In this document: positions 1 to 8,859 of the stretch, one piece after another | How positions within the stretch are numbered: the stretch's first letter is position 1 | How the letters are laid out: each line of letters starts with the position of its first letter | From: JAEZDC01 sp036676415 | GTDB taxonomy: Bacteria; Bacteroidota; Bacteroidia; Chitinophagales; Chitinophagaceae | Length of the DNA: 64,000 nucleotides | Direction of reading: 5' to 3' | Assembly (NCBI GenBank): GCA_036676415.1 | Contig: JAKFCX010000029.1 | Coordinates: 62,001-126,000, forward strand | Made by a program: the position numbers and the translations under genes | Notes under the pieces: model-generated | The model's input: the letters and a program-made list of their open reading frames with translations, nothing else | Databases searched by the model: none | What the model was told of the DNA's origin: nothing

Positions 1-1
1 T

Positions 2-2467
2 ATAGATGTAGAGAAAGGATACCAACCAAGATACATTGTTCCAGCAGACAAAGAACGGGTAGTCAATGAGTTAAAAAGGCTTGCTAAAAAAAGTGAAGTC
101 TGGCTGGCAACGGATGAGGACCGTGAAGGTGAAGCTATCAGCTGGCATCTTTGTGAGGTACTTGGACTTGACCCTAAAACCACCAAAAGAATCGTCTTTC
201 ACGAGATCACAAAACCTGCCATAAAAAAAGCAGTTGAATCTCCCAGGTTATTGGATATGAACCTGGTAAACGCTCAACAGGCAAGAAGGGTTTTAGATAG
301 AATTGTGGGTTTTGAGCTGAGCCCGGTGCTGTGGAGAAAGATCAGCATGGGTAGTTCTTTAAGTGCCGGAAGAGTTCAAAGCGTTGCGGTGAGGCTGATC
401 GCAGAAAGAGAGCGAGAGATCAACCAGTTCAAGCCGACAAGTAGTTTTAAGATTGAAGCAATATTTACAGCAGATGATGCCAATAAAAGAAGTATCAGCT
501 TCAAAGCCGAAGGAGCAAAACAAAATACCGCGGAAGATGCTGAAGCATTTTTAGAGAGTTGCAAGGGTGCGAAATATGCTGTGAAAGATATACAGGTAAA
601 ACCTACAAAACGTTCGCCATCAGCTCCATTCACTACTTCAACATTACAACAGGAAGCCAGTAGAAAACTGGGCTATAGCGTAAGCCGTACAATGATCATT
701 GCCCAGAAACTCTACGAAAGTGGTTATATCACTTACATGAGAACGGATAGTGTGAATTTGAGTGATACAGCAGTGAATGATATTGAAGGTCAGGTAACTA
801 AGCAGTTTAATTCAAAATATTTCCAACCAAGAAAATTCAAAAATAAAAGCCAGGGAGCCCAGGAAGCACACGAAGCCATCAGGCCAACTTATATGAGCAA
901 TCTTACAGTGGATGATGCAGACTCGAAAAGGCTTTATGAATTGATCTGGAAACGAACGATGGCCTCTCAAATGGCTGATGCAGAATTAGAGAAAACCATT
1001 GCAAAAATATCTGTATCAACGAATAAGCAAGAATTGACTGCTCAGGGAGAAGTATTAAAGTTTGATGGGTTCCTGAAGGTATATATGGAAGATAAGGATG
1101 ATGATGAGATCGGTGAGGACGATTCTGATAATGCAGTATTACCGCCTTTGAGGTCAGGCCAGGTGCTTGATTTTAAGGAAATGAAGGCTACCGAAAGATA
1201 TACCAGACCGGCTCCGAGGTATACAGAAGCTGCATTAGTAAAGAAACTGGAAGAATTAGGAATTGGCCGACCATCTACTTATGCTCCAACAATATCTACT
1301 ATCCAGAAAAGAGGTTATGTAGAAAAGAAAGAGAAAGAGGGTGTGAAAAGGGACTTTCGTGTTATTAGGCTAAAGGCTGATAATATCACCAAACAAACCG
1401 AACAGGAAAATACGGGTGCAGAAAAATCCAAGCTCTTCCCTACCGATCTTGGTTTGGTGGTGACGGATTTCCTGAACCAGTATTTTGATGATATAATGGA
1501 TTACAGTTTCACTGCCAGGATTGAAAGTGAGTTTGATGAAATAGCCCAGGGCAAACAGCAGTGGAATAAGATGGTGGATCATTTTTACCTTCCTTTCAAA
1601 AAAGACGTAGAAAAAACGATCGAGACAGCAGAAAGAGCCAGTGGTGAAAGAGATTTAGGTACCGACGCTGAAACCGGTAAAAAAGTAACGGCCAGAATGG
1701 GAAGATTTGGACCAATGGTTCAGATTGGAGATTCCAATAATGAAGAAGAAAAACCTCGCTTTGCCAAGTTAAAACCGAATCAAAGTATTGAGACCATTAC
1801 TTATGATGAGGCGATGGAACTCTTCCAGTTGCCAAAATCATTGGGTGAACATGAAGGACTGGAAGTGTCGATCGGTGTTGGAAGATTTGGACCTTATGTA
1901 AAATATGGTGAGCAATTCGTTTCTATTCCAAGAGGTGAAGATGCAATGGCTGTTGATATGGAAAGAGCAATCCAGCTGATCAGTGAAAAACAACTTGCAG
2001 ATGCACCAATTGCTCATTACAAAGAGCAGCCTGTAACAAAAGGAAAAGGAAGATTCGGACCGTTTATTAAATGGGGAGACCTGTTTATCAATGTTCCCAG
2101 AGCATACAACTTCGATAACTTATCTCAGAAAGACATCGAAGAACTTGTCGATAAAAAATTAGAGAAAGAATCAAACAGGTATATACAACAATGGCCTGCA
2201 GAGAAAATCTCAATTGAAAATGGCCGATGGGGTCCGTATATCAAATTTGGCAAGAAGATGCTTAAGCTCGGCAAAAAAGCTGATGGCAGCAGGCTTGCAG
2301 CAGAAGATCTGAAGGACACCACATTGGAAGATGTAAAAAAAATGATCGAACAACAAATTCCAGGAGCATTTTCTAAAACGGCGAAGAAGTCACCAGCAAA
2401 AAAATCTGCTGCCAAGAAAACAGCTACTAAAACTGCAGCAAAAAAATCCGCACCAAAGAAAAAATAG
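2..2467 (+). CDS. topA: DNA topoisomerase I (type IA), 5' end outside window
   Basis: Relaxes negatively supercoiled DNA by passing a strand through a transient single-strand break. The reading frame is open from base 2, so the start lies upstream of the window. The TOPRIM acidic motif DEDREGEA is encoded at 113-136, and the catalytic tyrosine sits in YITYMRTDS with its codon at 734-736. The C-terminal part has no zinc-ribbon cysteines. It carries four repeats of the GRFGPxV/GRWGPYI type at about 1697, 1878, 2046 and 2220, the Toprim_Crpt-like repeats known from Bacteroidota and other phyla. The protein ends in a Lys/Ala-rich basic tail, probably a DNA clamp. A strong hairpin follows the stop. 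Identification is secure; only the N-terminus is missing. Confidence 0.97.
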   Translation: MDVEKGYQPRYIVPADKERVVNELKRLAKKSEVWLATDEDREGEAISWHLCEVLGLDPKTTKRIVFHEITKPAIKKAVESPRLLDMNLVNAQQARRVLDRIVGFELSPVLWRKISMGSSLSAGRVQSVAVRLIAEREREINQFKPTSSFKIEAIFTADDANKRSISFKAEGAKQNTAEDAEAFLESCKGAKYAVKDIQVKPTKRSPSAPFTTSTLQQEASRKLGYSVSRTMIIAQKLYESGYITYMRTDSVNLSDTAVNDIEGQVTKQFNSKYFQPRKFKNKSQGAQEAHEAIRPTYMSNLTVDDADSKRLYELIWKRTMASQMADAELEKTIAKISVSTNKQELTAQGEVLKFDGFLKVYMEDKDDDEIGEDDSDNAVLPPLRSGQVLDFKEMKATERYTRPAPRYTEAALVKKLEELGIGRPSTYAPTISTIQKRGYVEKKEKEGVKRDFRVIRLKADNITKQTEQENTGAEKSKLFPTDLGLVVTDFLNQYFDDIMDYSFTARIESEFDEIAQGKQQWNKMVDHFYLPFKKDVEKTIETAERASGERDLGTDAETGKKVTARMGRFGPMVQIGDSNNEEEKPRFAKLKPNQSIETITYDEAMELFQLPKSLGEHEGLEVSIGVGRFGPYVKYGEQFVSIPRGEDAMAVDMERAIQLISEKQLADAPIAHYKEQPVTKGKGRFGPFIKWGDLFINVPRAYNFDNLSQKDIEELVDKKLEKESNRYIQQWPAEKISIENGRWGPYIKFGKKMLKLGKKADGSRLAAEDLKDTTLEDVKKMIEQQIPGAFSKTAKKSPAKKSAAKKTATKTAAKKSAPKKK

Positions 2468-2484
2468 TCTTTTAGAATTAATTT

Positions 2485-2516
2485 AAAGCCTGTTGTTAAT
2501 TCAACAGGCTTTTCTA
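2485..2516 (+). terminator. Rho-independent terminator after topA
   Basis: A perfect 11-bp stem (AAAGCCTGTTG / CAACAGGCTTT) with a 6-nt loop lies at 2485-2512, starting 17 bases after the topA stop and followed by a T-rich run. Confidence 0.85.
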
Positions 2517-2659
2517 TTTATGCGAGAAGTATGGTCTGAGTAATTCACATGGGTTGAATAACTTGTTCTATGAGTTTGGCAAAAAATTAGCGTAGTTTGA
2601 ATATAGATGAAAGTGCATTTCCTGTCTACAGATTATGTCTCCATCTTAAAACTTGACCT

Positions 2660-3529
2660 ATGCAGGAAACCAAAGAACTGAACGCTCTGTTCACACTGAT
2701 AGACGATCCTGATGAGGAGGTTTATACCACTGTCTCAAGTAAAATCATTGGCTATGGCAAAGGCATCATCCCCAATCTTGAAAATCTCTGGGAAACGACA
2801 CTTAGTCCTGACGTACAAGAGAGAGTGGAAATGCTTATTCACAGGTTACATTATACAGACCTCACCACCGATATAACAGAATGGCGAGATGGTGCTTATC
2901 ATGATCTATTGTTCGGTGCACTATTAGTCAGCAAATTTCAATATCCTGATCTTCAAACGACTCCTGTATTACAGGAGATAGAAAAGATCCGCAGAAATAT
3001 ATGGCTCGAACTGAACAGTTTCCTCACTCCTCTTGAACAGGCAAATGTTCTTTCCAGCATTATTTATAACTATTACAACTTAAAAGGAAACGAGGTTAAT
3101 TACCAGAACCCCGATGAATTCTTTGTACATAAGGTCATTGAAAGTAAAAAAGGTAATACTATCTCAAACGGAATCGTTTACCAGGTAATGTGTGAGTTGC
3201 TGGATATTCCTATCAAAGTAATCAACATCCCAAAGCAATTTATCCTGGCATTCTTTCATAGCGATTATGATCCATCCAAACACCAGAACCCTCAACAGAA
3301 AATTCATTTTTACATTGATGTTGTGAACGGTGGCATCTTCACTAACAAAGAAGTGGATAGTTATTTTAAAAGGATAGCCGTACATCCCGCAGCATCTTTT
3401 TTTAAGCCATTATCGCATAAACGAATCATACAAATATTGATTGAAGAACTGTCTAAGTGTTTTGAAACTGATCGTGATTCTTATAAGAAAGATGAATTAC
3501 TGCACTTAGCTGCCTTGCTGGATGAATGA
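2660..3529 (+). CDS. SirB1-type transglutaminase-like protein
   Basis: A 289-residue soluble protein resembling the SirB1/Transglut_core2 family. The N-terminal 70 residues are helical and HEAT-like. The central part (about 100-200) has the family pattern in which a long helix (LNSFLTPLEQANVLSSIIY) is followed by KKGNTISNGIVYQVMCELLDIPIKVINIPKQF cut across a conserved turn, equivalent to the GNPxSLxxLYxxVAxRLGLP region of SirB1 proteins. No signal peptide or membrane helix is seen. The classical transglutaminase Cys-His-Asp triad cannot be assigned with confidence, and many SirB1 proteins lack activity, so the molecular function is unknown. The gene stands alone between the topA terminator and the pyrimidine cluster. 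Confidence 0.7.
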   Translation: MQETKELNALFTLIDDPDEEVYTTVSSKIIGYGKGIIPNLENLWETTLSPDVQERVEMLIHRLHYTDLTTDITEWRDGAYHDLLFGALLVSKFQYPDLQTTPVLQEIEKIRRNIWLELNSFLTPLEQANVLSSIIYNYYNLKGNEVNYQNPDEFFVHKVIESKKGNTISNGIVYQVMCELLDIPIKVINIPKQFILAFFHSDYDPSKHQNPQQKIHFYIDVVNGGIFTNKEVDSYFKRIAVHPAASFFKPLSHKRIIQILIEELSKCFETDRDSYKKDELLHLAALLDE

Positions 3530-3649
3530 TCGTTTTTTACCCTGATATTGTACGCTAAGTTTTTGAACAGCCCTGGCTTTCTTGGTCATCTCTGGAAAAA
3601 TGCATAAATTTTCTGTTGCATTTTCACCAAAACCAAGCACGGCTGTTAT

Positions 3650-5107
3650 ATGAAGTACACCCCTACGCAGAATTTTATCAATGGAAAATTTATTGCCGCC
3701 TCCGGAAAAAGAAGTTTAGATGTTATCTCTCCTGTTGATGGGACATTACTCTCAACAGTTCCAATGTCTACTGCAGATGATTTGAATGCTGCAGTCAAAG
3801 CTGCAAAAGCTGCATTTACATCATGGAGCAAAACACCAATCAAGGAGAGAGTACAGGTTTTCTTCCGTTATAAAACTTTACTCGAGAAAAATTTACAGGA
3901 GTTAGCAGCATTATGCTCTGAAGAAAATGGAAAAACGATTGGTGAATCCATTGCTGAAGTAGAAAAATGTATTGAACTCACTGAGTTTGCAACTTCGCTA
4001 CCACAATTAATTACCGGTGAGGTTTTAGAAGTGAGCAAAGGTGTTGAATGCAGAACCGAACATGTTCCACTAGGAGTTGTTGCATCAATTGTTCCCTTCA
4101 ATTTCCCGGCAATGGTTCCTAACTGGACTTTACCCAATGCAATTGCACTTGGCAATTGCATGATCATGAAGCCTTCTGAAAAAGTGCCGCTTTGCTGTGG
4201 CAAAATTGCTGAACTCTTAAAAGAAGCCGGTTTGCCTGATGGTGTTTTCAATATTGTTCATGGTGATGTGGAAATTGTAGAAGCCATTTGTGATCATCCA
4301 CATATTGAAGCTGTTTCATTTGTCGGATCAACCAAAGTTGCAAAGATCGTTTACCAGAGAGCTACACATAATTATAAAAGAGCACTGGCTTTGGGTGGAG
4401 CAAAAAATCACCTGATGGTATTGCCTGATGCTATTCCTGGAATGACTGCACAGAATGTTGCAGCAAGCATGAGTGGTTGTGCCGGCCAACGTTGTATGGC
4501 TGCATCTGCCATGATTGGTGTGGGTGACGTTGACAATATCATTGATAAAATTTGTGACGAAGCAAGAAAAATTATTCCTGGTGAAAATCTTGGTGCGGTC
4601 ATCAATAAAGAATCACAGGAAAGAATTGAAAGATATATTACCGAAGCAGAAACACAGGGAGCAAAAATCCTTGTTGATGGAAGAAATACTAAAGTTGCAG
4701 GTAAAGAGAAAGGAACTTATGTTGGTCCAACAGTAATTGATTGGGTGAAACCTGATATGGCTGTTGCTACTGAAGAAATATTCGGTCCTGTTATCAGTAT
4801 TATGCGAACAAAAACTGTTGATGAGGCTTTGGCAATTGAGAATGCAAATCCTTATGGCAATGCAGCAAGTGTGTTCACACAAAACGGTGGAGCAGCCAGG
4901 TATATTATGGAAAGAGCGAGTGCAGGAATGATTGGTGTGAATGTCGGTGTGCCTGTTCCAAGAGAACCTTTCAGCTTTGGCGGATGGAACGAAAGTAAGT
5001 TTGGTGTTGGGGATATTACCGGTAAAAGTTCAATTGAGTTCTGGACAAAACTTAAGAAGAGTACAACAAAATGGAACCCGGAAGCTGGAGTGAATTGGAT
5101 GAGTTGA
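3650..5107 (+). CDS. mmsA: CoA-acylating methylmalonate/malonate semialdehyde dehydrogenase
   Basis: Oxidises malonate semialdehyde or methylmalonate semialdehyde with NAD+ and CoA to acetyl-CoA or propionyl-CoA plus CO2. The 485-residue length is normal for the MMSDH branch of the aldehyde dehydrogenase superfamily. The catalytic cysteine is Cys282 in the family signature GCAGQRCMA, and the Rossmann segment has PFNFPAMVPNW and FVGSTKVA. It is the first gene of the reductive pyrimidine cluster. Transamination of beta-alanine or beta-aminoisobutyrate by the aminotransferase at 5977 gives exactly its substrates, so it is best read as the last step of uracil/thymine breakdown. A role in valine or inositol catabolism is also possible from sequence alone. 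Confidence 0.93.
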   Translation: MKYTPTQNFINGKFIAASGKRSLDVISPVDGTLLSTVPMSTADDLNAAVKAAKAAFTSWSKTPIKERVQVFFRYKTLLEKNLQELAALCSEENGKTIGESIAEVEKCIELTEFATSLPQLITGEVLEVSKGVECRTEHVPLGVVASIVPFNFPAMVPNWTLPNAIALGNCMIMKPSEKVPLCCGKIAELLKEAGLPDGVFNIVHGDVEIVEAICDHPHIEAVSFVGSTKVAKIVYQRATHNYKRALALGGAKNHLMVLPDAIPGMTAQNVAASMSGCAGQRCMAASAMIGVGDVDNIIDKICDEARKIIPGENLGAVINKESQERIERYITEAETQGAKILVDGRNTKVAGKEKGTYVGPTVIDWVKPDMAVATEEIFGPVISIMRTKTVDEALAIENANPYGNAASVFTQNGGAARYIMERASAGMIGVNVGVPVPREPFSFGGWNESKFGVGDITGKSSIEFWTKLKKSTTKWNPEAGVNWMS

Positions 5108-5170
5108 TGAATGTAGAGTTATGAATTATGAATTATGAGTTATGAATTATTTAGCCAGCGGAAGTAATTC

Positions 5171-5214
5171 ATGGCATCGTCTGTTGTGTCACTCTCTTGT
5201 ACGTTCGGAACAAT
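5171..5214. repeat. Dispersed 44-bp intergenic repeat, copy 1
   Basis: This 44-bp stretch, starting ATGGCATCGTCTGTTGTGTC, recurs with two mismatches in inverted orientation at 10265-10308. It is also found as a partial copy at 11241-11283 and as a diverged copy near 5897-5950. All copies lie between genes of the pyrimidine cluster. Just upstream, 5107-5150 is a short AT-rich run of GAATTATGA-type repeats. No gene is seen in 5108-5320. Confidence 0.8.
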
Positions 5215-5320
5215 TAGAAGCTATGTGATCACAATTCGTAATGAGATACTTTGGACTAATAATTTTCAATAAAGAAAGAACCTGTTCGAGGTCAAAATTA
5301 GTGAACCTCAAACAAAGAAC

Positions 5321-5890
5321 ATGAATATAATAAGATCCATACAAAATAGAATTTACGAAATACGTGGTGAAAGGGTCATGCTTGATTTTGACCTTGCAGC
5401 GCTTTATGAAGTTGAAACAAAAGCTCTTAATCAGGCTGTTAAGAGAAACATTAAGCGTTTCCCGAAAGACTTCATGTTTAGGCTTACTTCGGCAGAATGG
5501 CTGGAGATGCGGTCACAAATTGTTACCACATACGAAAGTTCCAATAGCATGCGGTCACAAAATGTGACCGCATTACAAAGCAAAAGAAACACTTCGGTTA
5601 CGCCTTACGCCTTCACTGAACAAGGTGTAGCAATGCTCAGCGGCATCCTCAACTCAGACAAAGCTATCAACATGAATATTGCTATCATGAGAGCTTTTGT
5701 TGAGATAAGGAAAATATTCTTACAACAAACAGATCTGAAAGAACAACTCAGAGAAATAAAAGAAAGATTAGGTGAACACGATGTTCAACTGAACCAAATC
5801 TATGATGCGATGGAAAATCTGTTAGATGAAAAAGCTGCTGAAAGAAAATGGAATGAAAGAGAAAGAATTGGATTTAAAACAGCAAACTGA
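5321..5890 (+). CDS. ORF6N domain DNA-binding protein
   Basis: A 189-residue protein with an N-terminal ORF6N domain (about residues 7-125, including RGERVMLDFDLAALYEVETK and TPYAFTEQGVAMLSGIL), a DNA-binding module related to KilA-N and common in phage and mobile-element proteins. Residues 133-185 form a charged heptad-like coiled coil (LREIKERLGEHDVQLNQI). In the middle, MRSQIVT and MRSQNVT occur 17 residues apart, and the DNA coding the second copy forms a perfect inverted repeat. The gene sits between two enzymes of pyrimidine catabolism with no obvious link to them, and is bordered by copies of the dispersed repeat. It is probably a mobile or regulatory insertion; no enzyme function is predicted. 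Confidence 0.85.
   Translation: MNIIRSIQNRIYEIRGERVMLDFDLAALYEVETKALNQAVKRNIKRFPKDFMFRLTSAEWLEMRSQIVTTYESSNSMRSQNVTALQSKRNTSVTPYAFTEQGVAMLSGILNSDKAINMNIAIMRAFVEIRKIFLQQTDLKEQLREIKERLGEHDVQLNQIYDAMENLLDEKAAERKWNERERIGFKTAN
5549..5573. repeat. Perfect inverted repeat inside the ORF6N gene
   Basis: Arms ATGCGGTCACA (5549-5559) and TGTGACCGCAT (5563-5573) flank AAA. The left arm also occurs in shorter form at about 5508-5519 (ATGCGGTCACAA), so the element looks like a local duplication within the coding sequence. Confidence 0.8.
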
Positions 5891-5896
5891 TGCCCA

Positions 5897-5950
5897 ATAT
5901 TCAGAACGATGAAGTGATTGCGACGCAACAAACGATGCTATAAAAAATTA
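5897..5950. repeat. Dispersed intergenic repeat, diverged copy
   Basis: The segment reading TTCAGAACGATGAAGTGATT and then CGACGCAACAAACGATGCTAT aligns with the inverted form of the 44-bp repeat at 10265-10308, with several substitutions and small gaps. It fills the space between the ORF6N gene and the aminotransferase. Confidence 0.6.
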
Positions 5951-5976
5951 AAGCTGGTATCATAAATTTAAAAGTA

Positions 5977-7323
5977 ATGATAGAAACATTATCCCAAGCA
6001 AAAGAGATCATTCAGAATAATCTTGACTACACCTTGTTCAGCTGGAGCAAGCAGGCTGGTTTAAATCCTATTGCTGTACAACATGCAAAAGGTGTGTACC
6101 TGTATGACTACGAAGGCAAGCGATATATTGATTTTTCCAGTGGACTAATGAATGTAAACATTGGTCATGGCAACCAACGTATAACAGATGCTGTGGTAAA
6201 ACAAATGCAGGAAGTGTCTTATGTTACACCCAGCTGTGTTACAAAGGTTCGTGGTGAACTGGGAAAGAAACTGGCAGAAATTTGTCCGGGTGATCTGAAC
6301 AAAGCTTTCTTCACACTATGTGGAGCAACTTCAATTGAAAATGCGATTAAGCTGGCCAGGCTATACACTGGTCGTCATAAAATATTGACCCGTTATCAAT
6401 CTTATCATGGCTCATCATACGGAGCAATGAGTGCAAGTGGTGATCCAAGAAGACTACCAATGGATGGACAGCAGGCTCCCAACTTTGTTCATTTTGATCT
6501 TCCTTACGCCTATAGGTACGAGTATGGTGAAGAGAATTTATTGAAGGATGCCATTGCCTCGCTGGAAAGAATTATTGCTTATGAAAGTCCGAATAATATT
6601 GCAGCAATATTATTAGAAGGAGAATCAGGATCTTCCGGTTGTTTAAAATATCCTGCTGGTTATTTAAAAGCAGTAAGAGAAATATGTAACAAACATGGAA
6701 TATTGCTGATTGCAGATGAGGTGATGAGTGGATTTGGCCGAACAGGCAAATGGTTTGGCTTTGAAAATCATGACATCATTCCGGATATGATCTGCATGGC
6801 AAAAGGACTTACCTGTGGTTACTTGCCTTTTGGTTGTTTAATGGTGAGTGATAAGATAGCATCAAAGTTTGATGACCAGGTATTATCATTAGGTCTCACC
6901 TACTCTGCTCACCCTGTAAGTTGTGCTGCAGCCCTGGAAACTTTACAGGTATATGAAGATGAAGGATTGATAGAGAATACAAGACTGATGAGTAAATATG
7001 TTGATGAGAAAGTTGAACTGTTGAAGAAAAAACATCCGTCAATCGGTGACTGGAGAAATACCGGCTTACTCGGTTGTATCGAATTAGTAAAGGACAGGAA
7101 AACAAAAGAGCCAATGGCTCCATTCAATGCTGGTGCTGCAGATATGGTAGTGATGAACAAAGTAGCTGCAAAGATCCGTGAACTTGGAATGTACACATTT
7201 GTAAGATGGAGTTATATTTTTATTGCTCCGCCATTATGTGTAACTAAAGAACAAATAGATGAGGGGTTGGCGATTATTAGTGAAGCCATAGCTATTGCAG
7301 ATGAAGCCATTCATAACTCATAA
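5977..7323 (+). CDS. Class III (omega-amino acid) aminotransferase, likely beta-alanine aminotransferase
   Basis: A PLP-dependent transaminase of 448 residues, the usual length for class III enzymes. Asp247 in the ADEVMSGFGRTG motif should contact the PLP nitrogen, and Lys276 in MICMAKGLTCGY should form the Schiff base. The family includes beta-alanine:pyruvate, GABA and ornithine aminotransferases, and sequence alone does not fix the amino donor. Its place between mmsA and the permease/dihydropyrimidinase genes argues for beta-alanine or beta-aminoisobutyrate as donor, giving malonate semialdehyde or methylmalonate semialdehyde for mmsA. The next gene starts 20 bp after its stop, so co-transcription is likely. 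Confidence 0.88.
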   Translation: MIETLSQAKEIIQNNLDYTLFSWSKQAGLNPIAVQHAKGVYLYDYEGKRYIDFSSGLMNVNIGHGNQRITDAVVKQMQEVSYVTPSCVTKVRGELGKKLAEICPGDLNKAFFTLCGATSIENAIKLARLYTGRHKILTRYQSYHGSSYGAMSASGDPRRLPMDGQQAPNFVHFDLPYAYRYEYGEENLLKDAIASLERIIAYESPNNIAAILLEGESGSSGCLKYPAGYLKAVREICNKHGILLIADEVMSGFGRTGKWFGFENHDIIPDMICMAKGLTCGYLPFGCLMVSDKIASKFDDQVLSLGLTYSAHPVSCAAALETLQVYEDEGLIENTRLMSKYVDEKVELLKKKHPSIGDWRNTGLLGCIELVKDRKTKEPMAPFNAGAADMVVMNKVAAKIRELGMYTFVRWSYIFIAPPLCVTKEQIDEGLAIISEAIAIADEAIHNS

Positions 7324-7343
7324 TTCTTCATTCATAATTTGTT

Positions 7344-8858
7344 ATGCAAGATTCATCGATTAAAAATTCCTCACTATACAGCGAAGACCTTGCTCCTGTT
7401 CCACCATTCAAACGAACATGGGGCACATGGAATTATGCTGCACTTTGGGTGAGCATGAGCCTGTGCATTCCAACATACATGTTGGCAAGTTCTCTTATAG
7501 GTGGTGGAATGAATTGGTGGCAATCGATTATAACGATATTCCTTGGTAACACCATTGTTTTAATACCAATGATATTAAACGGACATGCAGGTGCTAAATA
7601 TGGCATTCCATTTCCCGTTTTTGCAAGAGCAAGTTTTGGTACAACAGGTGCAAATATTCCGGCTTTATTAAGAGCCATTGTTGCATGTGGATGGTTTGGT
7701 ATTCAAACATGGATCGGGGGATTTGCTATCTATCAAATGATGAGACTTTGGATACCATCATTAGAAACACTACCACAAATATTTCCTGCATCACTTGGAT
7801 TACAAACTGGTCCGGCTATTTGCTTTTTTCTTTTCTGGTTATTGAATATGTGGGTAGTGTATTTAGGAGTGGAAAGTATCAGGAAACTTTTAGTATTTAA
7901 AGCACTCTTTCTTCCAATAGCTGCATTGGCTTTATTATTCTGGGCCATTAATGCAGGAGGTGGATTAGGACCAATATTAAATGAGCCTGCAAAGTTTGCA
8001 ACCAGTGCTGAGTTCTGGAATTTCTTTTTTCCGGCATTAACAGGTATGGTTGGTTTCTGGGCAACGTTGTCATTGAACATTCCTGATTTTACACGTTATG
8101 CCAAAAGCCAGAAAGCACAGATCAATGGACAAGCAATTGGCTTACCTCCTTCTATGACTTTGTTTTCTTTTATTGGTGTGGTTGTTACTTCTGCAACGGT
8201 AATTATTTATGGAGAAACTATTTGGGATCCTGTTGTTCTTACAGGAAAATTCAGCAGCAAAATATTAGTGAGCATTGCGATGATCGCTGTTGCAATTTCA
8301 ACATTGGCAACAAATATTGCTGCAAATATTGTTAGCCCGGCAAACGATTTTGCCAATATTGCTCCAAAGAAAATAAGTTTTAAAACAGGTGGATTAATAA
8401 CCGGCATTTTAGGTATTCTTATCCTGCCGTGGAAATTAATTGCTGATCCTACGGGTTATATTTTTACCTGGCTCGTAGGTTACTCCAGTCTACTTGGACC
8501 AGTTGGTGGAATTCTGATCGTGGATTATTACTTCGTTCGTCAAAAAAGGTTACTCGTAAACGAACTCTATAAGCACAACGGTCGTTACAGTTACACAAGT
8601 GGATTTAATCAGAAAGCAATCATTGCCTTGCTGTTAGGAATTATACCAAACGTACCGGGATTTCTATTGACCATAAAAGTTATCAGCACTGAAGCTTTTC
8701 CTTCATGGGTTTCTCATCTATACAACTATGCATGGTTTGTTGGATTTTTTGTGAGTGGAATAACTTATTTGCTGATGATGAAGAAAGTTGAATTAACTGA
8801 AGAAGATAGAATGGCTGAATCTACCACCGAATTGAAATTTCAGAACACTAACATTTAG
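7344..8858 (+). CDS. NCS1-family nucleobase/hydantoin/allantoin permease
   Basis: A 504-residue integral membrane protein with about 12 hydrophobic segments. It has NCS1 hallmarks: an N-terminal NxDLxP-like region degraded to SSLYSEDLAPVPPFKRTW, then WGTWNYAALWVSMSLCIPTY, and GAKYGIPFPVFARASFG in the first third, as in Mhp1 and PucI. NCS1 transporters move uracil, allantoin, hydantoins or cytosine with Na+ or H+. Lying between the aminotransferase (20 bp away) and dihydropyrimidinase (one base between stop and ATG), it is probably the uracil/thymine or dihydropyrimidine importer of this pathway. The exact substrate cannot be told from the sequence. Confidence 0.9.
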   Translation: MQDSSIKNSSLYSEDLAPVPPFKRTWGTWNYAALWVSMSLCIPTYMLASSLIGGGMNWWQSIITIFLGNTIVLIPMILNGHAGAKYGIPFPVFARASFGTTGANIPALLRAIVACGWFGIQTWIGGFAIYQMMRLWIPSLETLPQIFPASLGLQTGPAICFFLFWLLNMWVVYLGVESIRKLLVFKALFLPIAALALLFWAINAGGGLGPILNEPAKFATSAEFWNFFFPALTGMVGFWATLSLNIPDFTRYAKSQKAQINGQAIGLPPSMTLFSFIGVVVTSATVIIYGETIWDPVVLTGKFSSKILVSIAMIAVAISTLATNIAANIVSPANDFANIAPKKISFKTGGLITGILGILILPWKLIADPTGYIFTWLVGYSSLLGPVGGILIVDYYFVRQKRLLVNELYKHNGRYSYTSGFNQKAIIALLLGIIPNVPGFLLTIKVISTEAFPSWVSHLYNYAWFVGFFVSGITYLLMMKKVELTEEDRMAESTTELKFQNTNI

Positions 8859-8859
8859 T

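Noticed and set aside
4515..4736. Plus-strand 73-codon frame inside mmsA
   Set aside because: It is a shadow in another frame of a secure gene, rich in Lys/Leu from AT-rich codons.
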